Shown here: one piece after another, positions 43,198-52,800 of the stretch
Layout of the letters: the number at the start of each line of letters is the position of its first letter
Position numbering within the stretch: position 1 is the stretch's first letter
From: Irineochytrium annulatum
Lineage: Eukaryota > Chytridiomycota > Chytridiomycetes > Chytridiales > Chytridiaceae
Assembly: GCA_027600665.1 (NCBI GenBank)
Contig: JADGJL010000005.1
Span: 1 to 64,000 of the forward strand
Direction of reading: 5' to 3'
Length of the DNA stretch: 64,000 bases
Translations under genes and position numbers: made by a program
The notes under the pieces: model-generated
Seen by the model: only the letters and a program-made list of their open reading frames with translations
The model's database searches: none
What the model was told of the DNA's origin: nothing

Positions 43198-45387
43198 CTA
43201 CGCGTGCAGTGCAACTTCACTGCTAACGTTTTCGCTCTCCGTGGTGCGGTGCATCAGGAAGTACGTTAGAGTTCCTCCAAGACCAATTACCGCAAAGATG
43301 CACAGTATACCGAGCTGATCCCAAGCCACGCCGAACTGTCCGCTTGAGATAACTGCTTTATAACCTGTTACCGAATAGGTCATAGGCAGCCATGGATTAA
43401 ACACCTTCAACCAGTTTGGAATCAGTTCGAGCGGGAAGGTACCCGCGCTGGTCGTAAGCTGGAAGATTAGCATCAGAATTGCGAGGAATCGTCCCGGATT
43501 TTCCAACCAAGTCACCAGTGCCTGAATGATGTACATGAAACTTAGGCTGGTCACAAAGCTGAACAAGAGGAACAACGGAACGCTCTGAACATTCAGACCC
43601 AAGCCGTACAATACGAGCCACGAAGCAAGTAGGGATTGCACAGCACTCATAAGTGTGAAAGCCAGCGTTTTACTCACAAAACGATTCCAGCCACTTGCCT
43701 CGTTAACCGTGCTGCCGCGTGTTGGCACAACCAACGTGGCGATCAATGCCCCGACAAACAGCCCCAGTGACAGGAAGTATGGCGAGAATCCTGTACCATA
43801 ATTGGGTACCTCATTATATTTATGCTCATCGACCTGAACAGGCTCCGCATACATCGTTACCAGTTCATCGGTCTTTTTCACACTCCCCGTCTGCTCAGCC
43901 GCTTCATTCAGCTTGGTGGCAAGTTCACCAGAGCCATCCGTTAACTTCAGCGTACCTTCTTTTAACTGACCGGCGCCGTCATCCAGCTTATGTGAGCCAT
44001 CTGCAAGTGTTGAGATTCCGTCTGTGAGCTGGCTTACACCCGCAACCAACTTGCCTGCACCAGCATCCAATTGACCTGAACCGTCCGCAAGTTTAGCTGC
44101 TCCAGACGCTGCTTCGGATAATTTGGAATTGAATTGCTGTAGGCCCGTCGCAAGCTTTTCGTGTCCGGCGGATAATTGAGTGGCACCTTGTACGAGTTGT
44201 TGTTCACCCTGTGCCAACTGGCTGCTGCCTTGATGCAGTTGCTGCTGTGCAGCGTACAGGTTTTGGCTGCCTGCGACCAACTGCTGTCCGCCCTGATACA
44301 CTTGTTCACTGCCAGCGGCTACGGCCTGACTGGCTGCCAGGAGCTGCTGAACAGCAGGACTTGCGGCCAGTTCCGGACTGGATTCAGCCAATTGGGCGAG
44401 TCCTTGTGCAACCGTTTTGGCACCCTCGCTAACTTTGCCGCTGCCCTCAACAGAGCTTTGCAGTCCAGCTGTTAGCTTCGCACTACCTTCCTCGGAAGCC
44501 GCAAGTCCTGCATCCAGCTTAGCCGCACCTTCCTGAGCAGATTGAAGACCAGCCTGTAACTGTTTGCCGCCCATTTCGGCCTGGGTTGCTCCATCACTCA
44601 GCTTCGTGCCTGCTGCTGCGAGTTGGGATAGCCCACTGGAAAGGGCACTTGCGCCAGTATGAAGATCACCTGTGCCTTGGGCGAGAGTGGACGTACCTTC
44701 TTCTAACGAAACCACGCCCGTTTCGAGCTTGTCGGTGCCAGCAACCAGTTTGGAGAGGTTCTCTTTTAATGTAGCAGCACCCTCATCCAGTTTGATCGCA
44801 CCATCATGAATCTGACCTGCGCCATCCCCGGCATCCGCCAGACCGCCTGAGATTTTTTCGACCTGATCCAATAACGTTTCGGTATACGATTCTGTGACTT
44901 TGGCAGCAACTTTGGAGCGGATTTGTTTAACCGCCGTGCCACCGATCTGACCCGCGAGGAAGTTGTATCCTTCATTGGGTTCGTAGATCAGATCTGCTGG
45001 CTCAGGGTGCTCATCCATCAGGGTCGTTGCTTTGGAGGAAAAGTCCTCCGGAATAACAATCGTCATATAATATTTATTGTCTTCCATGCCTTGATCTGCT
45101 TGTTCACGAGTAACGAATTGCCAGTTGAAATCATCGCTTTTTTTCAATTCATCGATCAGATTCTGACCGACCTCCAGTGATTTGTCGTTGTAGACTGCAC
45201 CCTGATCCGTGTTGACCACGGCTACAGGTAATTCATTCATTTTGCCATAAGGGTCCCAGAATGCATTCAGGAACAGGCCGCTATACAATACCGGAATGAA
45301 CAGTACAACGAGAATCGGAATAAATACTTTTGGTTTCTTGAAGGCGGACTTCAGATCCTGCCCAAATACGTGGAATGATTTCATCAT
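43198..45387 (-). CDS. YhgE/Pip domain membrane protein
   Basis: A 729-residue envelope protein of the YhgE/phage-infection-protein family. One N-terminal membrane segment (about 17-37) is followed by an extracellular domain with the Y-Y-M-T-I-V-I-P-E-D-F-S block. A long repeat region (about 195-505) contains many imperfect heptads of the type G-A-x-x-L-x-x-G (for example L-A-Q-G-T-G-D-L-H-T-G-A), predicted to be a rod. About five C-terminal membrane segments resemble ABC-2 permeases. GGGAGAG precedes the ATG. Related proteins are phage receptors or part of ESX/YukE-type surface machinery. It lies 74 bp after the TetR gene and is probably controlled by it. Confidence 0.9.
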   Translation of the reverse strand: MMKSFHVFGQDLKSAFKKPKVFIPILVVLFIPVLYSGLFLNAFWDPYGKMNELPVAVVNTDQGAVYNDKSLEVGQNLIDELKKSDDFNWQFVTREQADQGMEDNKYYMTIVIPEDFSSKATTLMDEHPEPADLIYEPNEGYNFLAGQIGGTAVKQIRSKVAAKVTESYTETLLDQVEKISGGLADAGDGAGQIHDGAIKLDEGAATLKENLSKLVAGTDKLETGVVSLEEGTSTLAQGTGDLHTGASALSSGLSQLAAAGTKLSDGATQAEMGGKQLQAGLQSAQEGAAKLDAGLAASEEGSAKLTAGLQSSVEGSGKVSEGAKTVAQGLAQLAESSPELAASPAVQQLLAASQAVAAGSEQVYQGGQQLVAGSQNLYAAQQQLHQGSSQLAQGEQQLVQGATQLSAGHEKLATGLQQFNSKLSEAASGAAKLADGSGQLDAGAGKLVAGVSQLTDGISTLADGSHKLDDGAGQLKEGTLKLTDGSGELATKLNEAAEQTGSVKKTDELVTMYAEPVQVDEHKYNEVPNYGTGFSPYFLSLGLFVGALIATLVVPTRGSTVNEASGWNRFVSKTLAFTLMSAVQSLLASWLVLYGLGLNVQSVPLFLLFSFVTSLSFMYIIQALVTWLENPGRFLAILMLIFQLTTSAGTFPLELIPNWLKVFNPWLPMTYSVTGYKAVISSGQFGVAWDQLGILCIFAVIGLGGTLTYFLMHRTTESENVSSEVALHA

Positions 45388-45461
45388 GTTCTCTCCCTAT
45401 CCTTACGCTCATCCATTTGTTCTGTCTCTATTATGTGTTGGATATAGTAGTTTACCTTTCT

Positions 45462-46040
45462 CTAGGTGGGGGATAAGCCATTCTTGAGAAAGAGGCCCAC
45501 AAAATCCTTGATCTGATCCTTATGCAGCGTAGGATGCGCTTTGTTCCAATCCGAGGTTAAGGTGACATACAGCTTCAGCAGGACAAAAGAAACCAGTTTG
45601 GGATCGTCTCTGCGAATCTGCTCTAACTCCATGGCACGGCTGACCTGACGCTCCAGATATTCGAGAATGGCTGTCTCCACTTGCTGCAAACCTTCCTTGG
45701 CTTGCAGTGTACCGAACTCGTTAACCTCCTGAAAAAGCTTGATCAACAACTCATGTTCCTCCCGGTACTCCAGCAGAGAGTCCATACTCATATGCACGTT
45801 ATCCAGAAAGGAATTCTCTTCCTTCACGGTCTGCTCTGTAATCTGTCTCATGTCCGTAATGATCGAGCGCAGAATCTCGCTGAACAGTTCTTCTTTATTT
45901 TCGAAAAAAGTATAGATCGTTCCCTTGCCCACATTGGCAAGTCTCGCAACCTGCTCCATCGTTGTGGCCTTGTAGCCAAACAGGGCAAAGGATTTCTCGG
46001 CAGAGTCCATAACCTGTTGCCTTCGATCTATCGTTTTCAT
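45462..46040 (-). CDS. TetR/AcrR family transcriptional regulator
   Basis: A 192-residue repressor. The N-terminal helix-turn-helix reads A-T-T-M-E-Q-V-A-R-L-A-N-V-G-K-G-T-I-Y-T-F-F (about 25-46), and the rest is the all-helical ligand domain. AAGGAGGTG lies upstream of the ATG. It is in the same direction as the YhgE/Pip gene and probably represses both through the dyad at 46094-46123. This pairing is common in Bacillales, where it responds to envelope-active or amphipathic compounds (known for the family; not shown here). Confidence 0.92.
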   Translation of the reverse strand: MKTIDRRQQVMDSAEKSFALFGYKATTMEQVARLANVGKGTIYTFFENKEELFSEILRSIITDMRQITEQTVKEENSFLDNVHMSMDSLLEYREEHELLIKLFQEVNEFGTLQAKEGLQQVETAILEYLERQVSRAMELEQIRRDDPKLVSFVLLKLYVTLTSDWNKAHPTLHKDQIKDFVGLFLKNGLSPT

Positions 46041-46093
46041 GGTATTTACACCTCCTTGTGGTTGAAAGGATAAATGGGAAGATAAAACTTTTA

Positions 46094-46123
46094 TGACCGA
46101 TTTACTATTATGGTCAGTTGGTC
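46094..46123. promoter_or_regulatory. Candidate TetR operator
   Basis: TGACC (46094-46098) and GGTCA (46112-46116) form a dyad with a 13-bp gap, and GGTCAGTTGGTC (46112-46123) adds a second GGTC in direct repeat. The region lies 55-85 bp upstream of the tetR start and contains its probable -10 (CATAAT on the minus strand). GACC/GGTC half-sites are common in TetR operators. Confidence 0.4.
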
Positions 46124-46321
46124 GTTAACAAATGTAGCACTTGAACAGGGAAGGTGGATGTGATCTTTGTCATAAAAGTGCTGGGATAGGTTCCATAGGT
46201 GCGAATGTGATGCTCATATGAAAAAGCAATGACGGAGCGTTTAACGAGTAAAATACTGAGCGAAAAAAAGCTTGTAACTATGTCTTCGTTGAATCCGTCT
46301 AATAGGTTGAGGTGATTGAGA

Positions 46322-47098
46322 ATGAAACCATTTAAATATTGGAGCCAGCGTTTGAGTATGCTTTTGATGCTAGTCATTATTGTTGGCTGTGGAATATCGA
46401 ATAAGGGGGAAATAACATCCAAACCCCATGAAACGAATACGGAAGAAGTGGCAAAGGAATCAACGAAGGGATGCCCGGGAACCATTGAATGGATTGATTT
46501 TCTGATGTTCAATGATGTTACATACTTTCAAAACAACGAAGGGACCAAAGAGGTACCTGCAGAGCAAATTGGGGACAGGATAGGGGAAGTGAGCTACATG
46601 CTGAACGAGCATGTGTGTGCGGATCACGTGACCGAGAATGGAGATGCGGCATATCTTCCAATTGGAACGGTTATGTATGAACTAAAAGGTTATAAGTCAC
46701 ATTATCGCGTGGTAGCGAATAATAAGGTTTACGAAGCAAAAGAAAATCCCCATGCGAAGACAATGGGAGACCTGATGGACATTGAAGGCAAAGTGGAAAA
46801 AGTCAGCCTTGAAAGCGGCAATGATGGCAGCTCAATTGGTGACTTCCCCCAGGAAGCCGCATCTGAATTCATGAACGAGCTTCTGCCGTTGCGATACGTT
46901 GGCTTTGATGAAGTGTATAAGAAATCCAAGCATGAGACAGGAATTTTTTTACGTGTGCATCTTCAAGATGGAACATCTTTTCGAATGGTTTATTATCCAG
47001 AAGCGAATGCTTTCTCAGCAGGTGCTTTTGGAACAGAAAAGTTACAATCGTTAATCGTTTCTCAGAGAAAAGAAATTAAAGCAGCTGCTGGATTATAG
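46322..47098 (+). CDS. Lipoprotein of unknown function
   Basis: A 258-residue protein with a lipoprotein signal peptide (V-G-C-G lipobox about residue 22) and a charged linker. The region starting C-P-G-T-I-E-W-I-D-F-L-M-F-N-D-V-T-Y, followed by E-V-S-Y-M-L-N-E and Y-L-P-I-G-T-V-M-Y-E-L-K-G-Y, recalls small secreted or lipoprotein families of Bacillales without a known role. ATG at 46322 follows GAGGTGA by 6 bp. It is a single gene between the TetR promoter region and a strong terminator, with no apparent partner. Confidence 0.7.
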   Translation: MKPFKYWSQRLSMLLMLVIIVGCGISNKGEITSKPHETNTEEVAKESTKGCPGTIEWIDFLMFNDVTYFQNNEGTKEVPAEQIGDRIGEVSYMLNEHVCADHVTENGDAAYLPIGTVMYELKGYKSHYRVVANNKVYEAKENPHAKTMGDLMDIEGKVEKVSLESGNDGSSIGDFPQEAASEFMNELLPLRYVGFDEVYKKSKHETGIFLRVHLQDGTSFRMVYYPEANAFSAGAFGTEKLQSLIVSQRKEIKAAAGL

Positions 47099-47216
47099 TG
47101 TGGAGTGGAGGTTCAACAATTCAGCTACAATGACGAGAAAAAGATGATTATAAATGCAGAAGAATTACTGTTTGTTAAATGATACCTGGAACCTATCCAC
47201 CTACCCTGGTAACAAC

Positions 47217-47261
47217 AAAAAACCAAGGCTTCGAGTTAATTACTCATGAGCCTTGGTTTTT
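47217..47261. terminator. Bidirectional terminator
   Basis: AAAAAACCAAGGCT (47217-47230) pairs with AGCCTTGGTTTTT (47249-47261), with inner GAGT/ACTC. It lies between the convergent lipoprotein and chemotaxis-receptor genes. Confidence 0.88.
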
Positions 47262-47318
47262 ACTGTGTCTTATTATTGTTATCTGTATCTATTCCTGTTA
47301 TCTGTGTCCTACTTAATT

Positions 47319-49082
47319 CTATTCTGCTCGTACTTTAAAGAATGAAATCAGTTCTTGCAGCTGCTCGGAGACAACCGAGAGTTCATCGGAGGCACTTACA
47401 ATGGCAGCCATGGAGGCTTCCTGCTCCTCAATGGACTGCTCAATTTGTTTACTGCTGCTTGCTGCCTTGCTGACATTGGCAGACAGTTCATCCGCCGTGG
47501 CAGACATTTCCTGTGTGCTTGCCGAGATCTCTTCGGTTGAACTGGAGATATCCTGAATCTGGTTTGCAACTTTATTCGTAGCAGTCAGAATATTCTCGAA
47601 GAATACACCTGTCTCTTGGGTAACTTCCAAGCCTTTCGTTACTTCCTTGGAACCCAACTGCATCGCCGCGGCAGACTGAGTGATATCCCGCTGGATCTCC
47701 TCAATTAACTGTCTAATCTGCTTGGCTGATTCCTGGGATTGTTCCGCCAGATTACGTACCTCGCCTGCAACCACGGCAAAACCTCGTCCTTCTTCACCTG
47801 CGCGTGCTGCCTCAATGGAAGCATTGAGTGCAAGCAAGTTGGTTTGTCCGGCGATCTCCGTAATCAGATTGACGATGTTGCTAATCTCATTCGAGTTATT
47901 TTCCAACGACTGAATCGAGTTTGACGTATTTTGCACTGCACCGGAGATCAGGCGCATTTGCTCAATAACTTGCTGCATCACTACATTACCTGTACTGGAG
48001 CGCTGCTCCATGCTGAGTGCTTCGTCTGCCACATCAGCTGAACTGCTGGCGATGGTCTGTACGACCGTTGACATCTCTGTCATGGCACGTGCATTCTCTA
48101 CCGTTGCTTTGTCCTGAGACACCAGTCCGGTGGATATCTCCCGAATATTGGTGCTGATGGATTGAATGTTCACATTATTTTTCTCGGAAATGCCCAGTAG
48201 TTGTTTGGAAGATTCCGAGAGGTGATGTGAAGTATTCTGTACTTTATAGATGGTTGTATTGAAGCGATGGATCATCGCATTAAACTTCTCGTTGATGATA
48301 CCCAGATCATCTCGCCCGGTGTCGATGATTACGTCCAGATTACCCGTGCTGACTTCTTCGATACCTTTCATCAGGTTGCGAATTGGAAGCAACGTTCTTT
48401 TCAGCAATATGAATTGCAACACCATGAACAGGATCAGGAATCCGACAAGGAACATCAATCCGTACGTAAGCAATTCCTTAAGTCCTTTTGGAACGGCACT
48501 TGCATCAACATCGAAGTAAAGAGCAGCGTACATGGAGCCATCTGCATTATTAATAGGGTAGATCAGAGTGGTCCAAGTTCCGTACTCGTCCGTGTAGAAG
48601 TCACTGAAAGCAGGCTTCCCGTCCTTTTTCATCTGTTCCAGCACCACAACGTTATTTTGAGGTAGCGGATACATGGCACCTGCGGGCAGATTACCTTCCT
48701 CAAATGGTTGCAACAGGTTCGTTGGAATGGCGATGATGGACGTTCCGTCTCCTTCTTCAAGTTCTGAACCGAAAATGTACGCCTGTGCGATGTTTGGATA
48801 GAACTCATGGATGGAATCAAGGTAAGCTTTCATTTCCTGCTGTACAGGACCGGAGTAGCTTTTTTCCTTAGCCGCTTCTGCCACTTTGGCAGTGTCGAGA
48901 TCATCGTACCATTTCTGGGTGATGACGGTAGCCTGGTCGTGCAGCTGTTCAACCAGAATGTTTTTCTGCAATTGATATGCGGCAGTGATCAGGATTACAC
49001 CAATCAACGTGATACTGCCGAATGAAATCACCAAATTTTTGATAAAGAAAGGCATGGTACTCCAGCGAAGCTTATTAAACAA
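47319..49082 (-). CDS. Methyl-accepting chemotaxis protein
   Basis: A 587-residue transmembrane receptor. First membrane segment at about 12-32, an extracellular Cache-like sensor (about 35-205, with Y-I-F-G-S-E-L and [13 protein letters not shown]), second segment at 208-230, a HAMP domain ([16 protein letters not shown]), and a cytoplasmic signalling coiled coil. The coil's tip contains [29 protein letters not shown] start follows AAGGAGTG by 9 bp. It senses an unknown ligand and signals to CheA, which is not in the window. It is a single-gene unit, as is common for receptors. Confidence 0.93.
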   Translation of the reverse strand: MFNKLRWSTMPFFIKNLVISFGSITLIGVILITAAYQLQKNILVEQLHDQATVITQKWYDDLDTAKVAEAAKEKSYSGPVQQEMKAYLDSIHEFYPNIAQAYIFGSELEEGDGTSIIAIPTNLLQPFEEGNLPAGAMYPLPQNNVVVLEQMKKDGKPAFSDFYTDEYGTWTTLIYPINNADGSMYAALYFDVDASAVPKGLKELLTYGLMFLVGFLILFMVLQFILLKRTLLPIRNLMKGIEEVSTGNLDVIIDTGRDDLGIINEKFNAMIHRFNTTIYKVQNTSHHLSESSKQLLGISEKNNVNIQSISTNIREISTGLVSQDKATVENARAMTEMSTVVQTIASSSADVADEALSMEQRSSTGNVVMQQVIEQMRLISGAVQNTSNSIQSLENNSNEISNIVNLITEIAGQTNLLALNASIEAARAGEEGRGFAVVAGEVRNLAEQSQESAKQIRQLIEEIQRDITQSAAAMQLGSKEVTKGLEVTQETGVFFENILTATNKVANQIQDISSSTEEISASTQEMSATADELSANVSKAASSSKQIEQSIEEQEASMAAIVSASDELSVVSEQLQELISFFKVRAE

Positions 49083-49490
49083 GATGGTTCACTCCTTCTA
49101 CAAATATGAAAATGCACTATACCTGGATGGGATGCTATACGCTATGTAATCTAACGAATATTTAGTGGGAAATGATTATCGTGCAACTTCTATAATTCTT
49201 ATTTTTACTGTGGTTATGTGACATTCTCTTATGATGCAGTGTGCTTCTTGCATTGTTACAAGTTCTACTTCACTTATAGGACCCCCAGGTAAGTTACTTC
49301 GTAGAATATATCGTTATAAAGTCATATTAATATTAGCTTTTCGTGCAAAAATGGTTCTAAGGTACTGGTTCTGTGGGCGTGTTTTTCGTTTTCGATCTTT
49401 ATTATTACGTTTGTTAATGCAAGGTCAGAAGGACTGAAACATGATATAACAAGACGTTGGATTGATGACTAATTTCAAAATAAATGGGAC

Positions 49491-49515
49491 TCCCCTTTCA
49501 TAAAGGGGACCTTTT
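49491..49515 (+). terminator. Stem-loop insulating the Lpl/Yes locus
   Basis: A perfect 8-bp stem (TCCCCTTT/AAAGGGGA) with a CAT loop, then CCTTTT. No plus-strand gene ends nearby, so it may block read-through into the locus. Confidence 0.45.
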
Positions 49516-49529
49516 GGGTTTGTTTGCCA

Positions 49530-49618
49530 TGACCTAAAGAAAACACAAGAGAACGAAAAGACAGTCCATTGTTGCCCTTATGCAGGAGCGCTAAGATAAA
49601 GTTGTTAAAGCGTTTACA
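49530..49618 (+). promoter_or_regulatory. Regulatory region of the tautomerase-lplBC-yesNM operon
   Basis: In order: TGACCTAAAGAAAAC (49530-49544), CATTGTTGC holding a -35 box TTGTTG (49569-49574), a -10 TAAGAT (49592-49597, 17-bp spacer), and the cre-like TGTTAAAGCGTTTACA (49603-49618) over the start. The same four parts occur in the same order and nearly the same spacing at 57851-57940. The 15-base box, centred about 32 bp upstream of the -35 hexamer, is the candidate YesN-type activator site. Confidence 0.65.
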
Positions 49619-49645
49619 TTATGGATTGAAGGGAGCTTAACTCGG

Positions 49646-49855
49646 ATGCCAGAAATTACGATCAGGCTGTATGAAGGCAGGACGGATGAGCAAAAGCAGG
49701 AGATAGTGGAGGTGTTCACACGCGAGCTCTCGCGTATTATCGACCGTGAGCCGAATTATATTTCCGTTGAATTTAATGAAATCCCATGGGACGAGAACGT
49801 TCCTGATAATTTGAGAGCCATGCAAACACAGAAGCAGGGAGGGGAGAAGACGTGA
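49646..49855 (+). CDS. 4-oxalocrotonate tautomerase family enzyme
   Basis: A 69-residue tautomerase. It begins Met-Pro, and removal of Met exposes the catalytic N-terminal proline. The following I-T-I-R-L-Y-E-G-R-T-D-E-Q-K-Q-E-I holds the conserved Arg and the family pattern. Enzymes of this size are hexamers that move a proton between keto and enol forms through Pro1. The stop overlaps the GTG start of the permease, so translation is coupled. A tautomerase leading a sugar-import operon is unusual; it may act on the keto/enol products of uronate beta-elimination. Confidence 0.85.
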   Translation: MPEITIRLYEGRTDEQKQEIVEVFTRELSRIIDREPNYISVEFNEIPWDENVPDNLRAMQTQKQGGEKT

Positions 49856-50829
49856 AGCCGGCGGATATCGTGCCACCAAGCCGGGGAACAACCGGACTTC
49901 ACTCGTCTGGTCTGGGCACCCGGCTCGGAGATACAGGACGTTATCTGTGGCGATACCGGATCCTATATCTGCTCTCCGTACCGGGTATCCTGTATTTTTT
50001 CCTCTTCAAATATGTGCCTCTCTTCGGCTCCATCATTGCCTTTCAGAACTACAACATTTTCAAAGGTATCACCGGCAGTGATTGGGTAGGATTGGAACAT
50101 TTCCAGAAGATGTTCAGCCATTATGACTTTTTGCGAATTCTCAATAATACACTTCTGCTTGGACTATATGATCTGGTAATTGCATTCCCGGTACCGATCT
50201 TACTGGCCATTCTGCTAAATGAAGTACGGATGATTGTATTTAAGCGGTTGCTGCAAACGATTGTATACATGCCTCACTTTCTATCCTGGGTCGTTATTAG
50301 CGGAATCTTCATGGGCATTTTCTCGATGGATGCCGGGGTGGTGAACAAGGCACTTGGGTTTCTGGGGATGCAACCAATCTACTTTCTTGGAGAAGACTCG
50401 TATATTCGTTCCATTCTGATTGGTTCCGGCATCTGGCGTGACTCTGGGTATGGAACGATTATTTTCCTGGCAGCCATTGCTGGCATCAATCCCGATCTGT
50501 ATGAGGCGGCAGAGGTGGATGGAGCCGGACGTTTGAAGCAAATATGGTCGATTACCCTGCCATCCTTGCTGCCGACGAATATTATCCTGATCATGATGCA
50601 CATAGCGAAGTTCCTCGATCTGGGCTTTGAGCGTGTGTTTGTATTCCTGAATCCGCTCAATCTGGAATCGGGTGAAATTCTCGATACGTATATTTACAAA
50701 GCCGGGCTTCTCTCACAGCAATACAGTTATACAACGGCCATCGGATTGTTCAAGTCGGTCGTGGGTTTGATGCTTGTTCTACTCGGTAATTTCTTCAGCA
50801 AAAAAACAACCGGCGAAAGCCTGTATTAG
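49852..50829 (+). CDS. LplB-type ABC transporter permease
   Basis: A 325-residue permease of the LplB/YtcP-associated class used for complex oligosaccharides. A 35-residue hydrophilic N-terminus is followed by six membrane segments. F-K-Y-V-P-L-F-G-S-I-I-A-F-Q-N-Y is the signature after the first one, and the EAA loop is Y-E-A-A-E-V-D-G-A-G. GTG start at 49852 lies inside the tautomerase stop codon. Partners are the permease at 50842 and the lipoprotein at 57985. No ATPase is encoded locally. Confidence 0.93.
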   Translation: MKPADIVPPSRGTTGLHSSGLGTRLGDTGRYLWRYRILYLLSVPGILYFFLFKYVPLFGSIIAFQNYNIFKGITGSDWVGLEHFQKMFSHYDFLRILNNTLLLGLYDLVIAFPVPILLAILLNEVRMIVFKRLLQTIVYMPHFLSWVVISGIFMGIFSMDAGVVNKALGFLGMQPIYFLGEDSYIRSILIGSGIWRDSGYGTIIFLAAIAGINPDLYEAAEVDGAGRLKQIWSITLPSLLPTNIILIMMHIAKFLDLGFERVFVFLNPLNLESGEILDTYIYKAGLLSQQYSYTTAIGLFKSVVGLMLVLLGNFFSKKTTGESLY

Positions 50830-50841
50830 GAGGCGAGCTCT

Positions 50842-51720
50842 ATGCGTACCCCCAGTGTCCGTTACCGTATATTTCGCATTGGTAATCTCGTTTTTCTAAC
50901 GCTGCTCTCGTTGACGATGATTCTGCCTTTCATTAATGTGCTGGCCCAATCACTCAGCAGCTCGGAAGCGATCATGGGTGGAAAGGTTAGCTTCTGGCCT
51001 GTTGATTTTACCTGGATCAATTATGAATATGTATTTGGCGATGCTGCATTCTGGAGGGCATTTGCGGTATCGGTTGGGGTGACGCTGTTCGGGACGCTGG
51101 TCAATCTTGCGGCAACGGCATCACTTGCGTATCCTGTGTCTCGTCCAGAGTACAAGGGACGCTCTCTCGTTGTCATGTTTGTCCTGGTAACCGTCGTATT
51201 CTCGGCGCCGCTCATTCCGAACTTTATCCTGATGAAAGAACTGCATCTGGTTAACAATCCACTGGTGCTGATTGTGCCCGGAGCGATTAATGCCTTTAAT
51301 TTCTTCGTTATGCGCTCGTTCTTCGCACAGCTGCCGGGTGAGCTGATTGACGCTGCTCGTATCGATGGCTGTGGAGAATTCGGTATCATCTGGCGTATCG
51401 TCATCCCATTGTCCAAACCGGCCATGGCATCACTCGGTATTTTCTATGCGGTAGGCCACTGGAATGCGTATTCCACGGCGCTCTATTATCTGAATGATCC
51501 GGCCTGGTGGCCGATCCAGGTAACACTCAAGAAGCTGTTTGAAAGTGACGATATTTCCGTCGATCCAGGTTCTGCCGTCTATAGCACCCTTGCGCATACA
51601 TCGCCGGAAGGCATCAAAATGGCAACCATTATTATCGCCACCTTGCCGATCATTATCATTTACCCTTTCCTGCAAAAGCATTTTGTAAAAGGAATCATGG
51701 TCGGCTCCGTCAAATCTTAA
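50842..51720 (+). CDS. LplC-type ABC transporter permease
   Basis: A 292-residue permease of the LplC/YtcP type with six membrane segments. Near the start is P-F-I-N-V-L-A-Q-S-L-S-S-S-E-A-I, and the EAA loop is I-D-A-A-R-I-D-G-C-G. It ends K-G-I-M-V-G-S-V-K, a tail typical of this class. It starts 12 bp after lplB behind AGGAGG, and is followed by the YesN-type regulator in the same operon. Confidence 0.93.
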   Translation: MRTPSVRYRIFRIGNLVFLTLLSLTMILPFINVLAQSLSSSEAIMGGKVSFWPVDFTWINYEYVFGDAAFWRAFAVSVGVTLFGTLVNLAATASLAYPVSRPEYKGRSLVVMFVLVTVVFSAPLIPNFILMKELHLVNNPLVLIVPGAINAFNFFVMRSFFAQLPGELIDAARIDGCGEFGIIWRIVIPLSKPAMASLGIFYAVGHWNAYSTALYYLNDPAWWPIQVTLKKLFESDDISVDPGSAVYSTLAHTSPEGIKMATIIIATLPIIIIYPFLQKHFVKGIMVGSVKS

Positions 51721-51762
51721 GTACAAGCAACATACAGATCTGACGGAAACGGGGGAATGGCG

Positions 51763-52800
51763 ATGTTCAGAATCTTGATTACGGACGATGAGCCAATGAT
51801 TCGAATGGGTCTGGCGAAGATGATCAAACAAGCGGGACTGTTCGACTGTGAGATTCGGCAGGCTGCACATGGGGAAGAAGCTCTCCAAGTGATGGGAGAC
51901 TTTCGGCCGCACATCCTGTTTACGGATATCCGCATGCCAACGATGGACGGTATTGAGCTCTGCCGTCGTTTATCCGAGCAAGGCAGTACGATACGCATTG
52001 TTGTGGTCTCCGGTTATTCGGACTTTGAATATGCAAGAGCCTGTATGGATTATGGGGTAAAGCGATATTTGCTGAAACCTGTGGGACGACAGGAGCTTCA
52101 TGAACTGCTGCTCAAATTGCTGGCATCCGAAGAGGATAAACCTACGGTTTCTCTTGTACCCGTGAGGGAGCTGAACGATTGGGCGATGCGTCTGGAAGAG
52201 GCGATATGGGAGCTAAGACAATCCGATGTGACGGAGTTGCTCGCAGCATGGTCAGATCGTTATCCGGCATATGCCCTGATGCCTGAGCAGACAGCGGAGC
52301 TTTTTCAGGAATTGCTGGAATTGATTGTAGCCAGAATGAATGCACGGGGAAACGGAACCATGAGTACGTCCAGTCAGATTAATGAAAGCGCTTCCTCAAA
52401 AGAGTGCTTCAAGGCTCTGGGCAACGAAATCCATATGTTGATGAAGACGATCAAGGAAAAGCGCAGCGGCAAGCGCAAACATCCGGTGGAAGAAGCTAAG
52501 GCTTATCTGGAACAGCATTTGCGCAGGGAAGTGTCGCTTGACGAGATTGCCGCCAAGTTGGGACTGAACCCGTCCTATTTCAGCCAACTGTTTAAACAGA
52601 CGACAGGTCAGACCTTTATTCAATACCGGATACGCAGCAAAATGGAACTGGCCAAACGCATGCTGGAACAGCCGGGCAACCGGATTACGGATATATCCTA
52701 CGAAGTGGGGTATGCGGATCATCCCCATTTTACCAAGACATTCAAGAAGATTACCGGACTGACCCCGTCCGAATACCGTAGCAAGTTGGGCATTGAATGA
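51763..52800 (+). CDS. YesN-type response regulator (receiver plus AraC DNA-binding domain)
   Basis: A 345-residue regulator. The receiver domain has acidic D8-D9 and phospho-acceptor D55 in F-T-D-I-R-M-P; there is a linker of about 110 residues and a C-terminal AraC double helix-turn-helix ending Y-A-D-H-P-H-F-T-K-T-F-K-K-I-T-G-L-T-P-S-E-Y-R. GGGGG at 51751-51755 favours the ATG at 51763 over 51757. The stop overlaps the kinase start. It likely activates both units of this locus through the TGACCTAAAGAAAAC box. Confidence 0.92.
   Translation: MFRILITDDEPMIRMGLAKMIKQAGLFDCEIRQAAHGEEALQVMGDFRPHILFTDIRMPTMDGIELCRRLSEQGSTIRIVVVSGYSDFEYARACMDYGVKRYLLKPVGRQELHELLLKLLASEEDKPTVSLVPVRELNDWAMRLEEAIWELRQSDVTELLAAWSDRYPAYALMPEQTAELFQELLELIVARMNARGNGTMSTSSQINESASSKECFKALGNEIHMLMKTIKEKRSGKRKHPVEEAKAYLEQHLRREVSLDEIAAKLGLNPSYFSQLFKQTTGQTFIQYRIRSKMELAKRMLEQPGNRITDISYEVGYADHPHFTKTFKKITGLTPSEYRSKLGIE

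Larger units (their letters stand above)
49083..49645. other. Intergenic region between the receptor and the Lpl/Yes locus
   Basis: A 563-bp stretch with no supported gene; a 68-codon frame at 49231-49437 lacks a ribosome site. It contains the receptor's upstream region, an isolated stem-loop TCCCCTTT-CAT-AAAGGGGA (49491-49509) followed by a T-containing tail, and the activator box, promoter and cre-like site of the tautomerase operon (49530-49618). Confidence 0.6.

Noticed and set aside
49100..49230. SigD-type motility promoter for the chemotaxis receptor
   Set aside because: A TAAG...GCACGATAA arrangement exists on the minus strand, but the spacing and the first box do not fit the TAAA-N15-GCCGATAT pattern well enough.
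49231..49437. 68-codon frame in the gap after the chemotaxis receptor
   Set aside because: No ribosome site, odd composition and no recognisable pattern. The stem-loop at 49491 downstream is better explained as an insulator.
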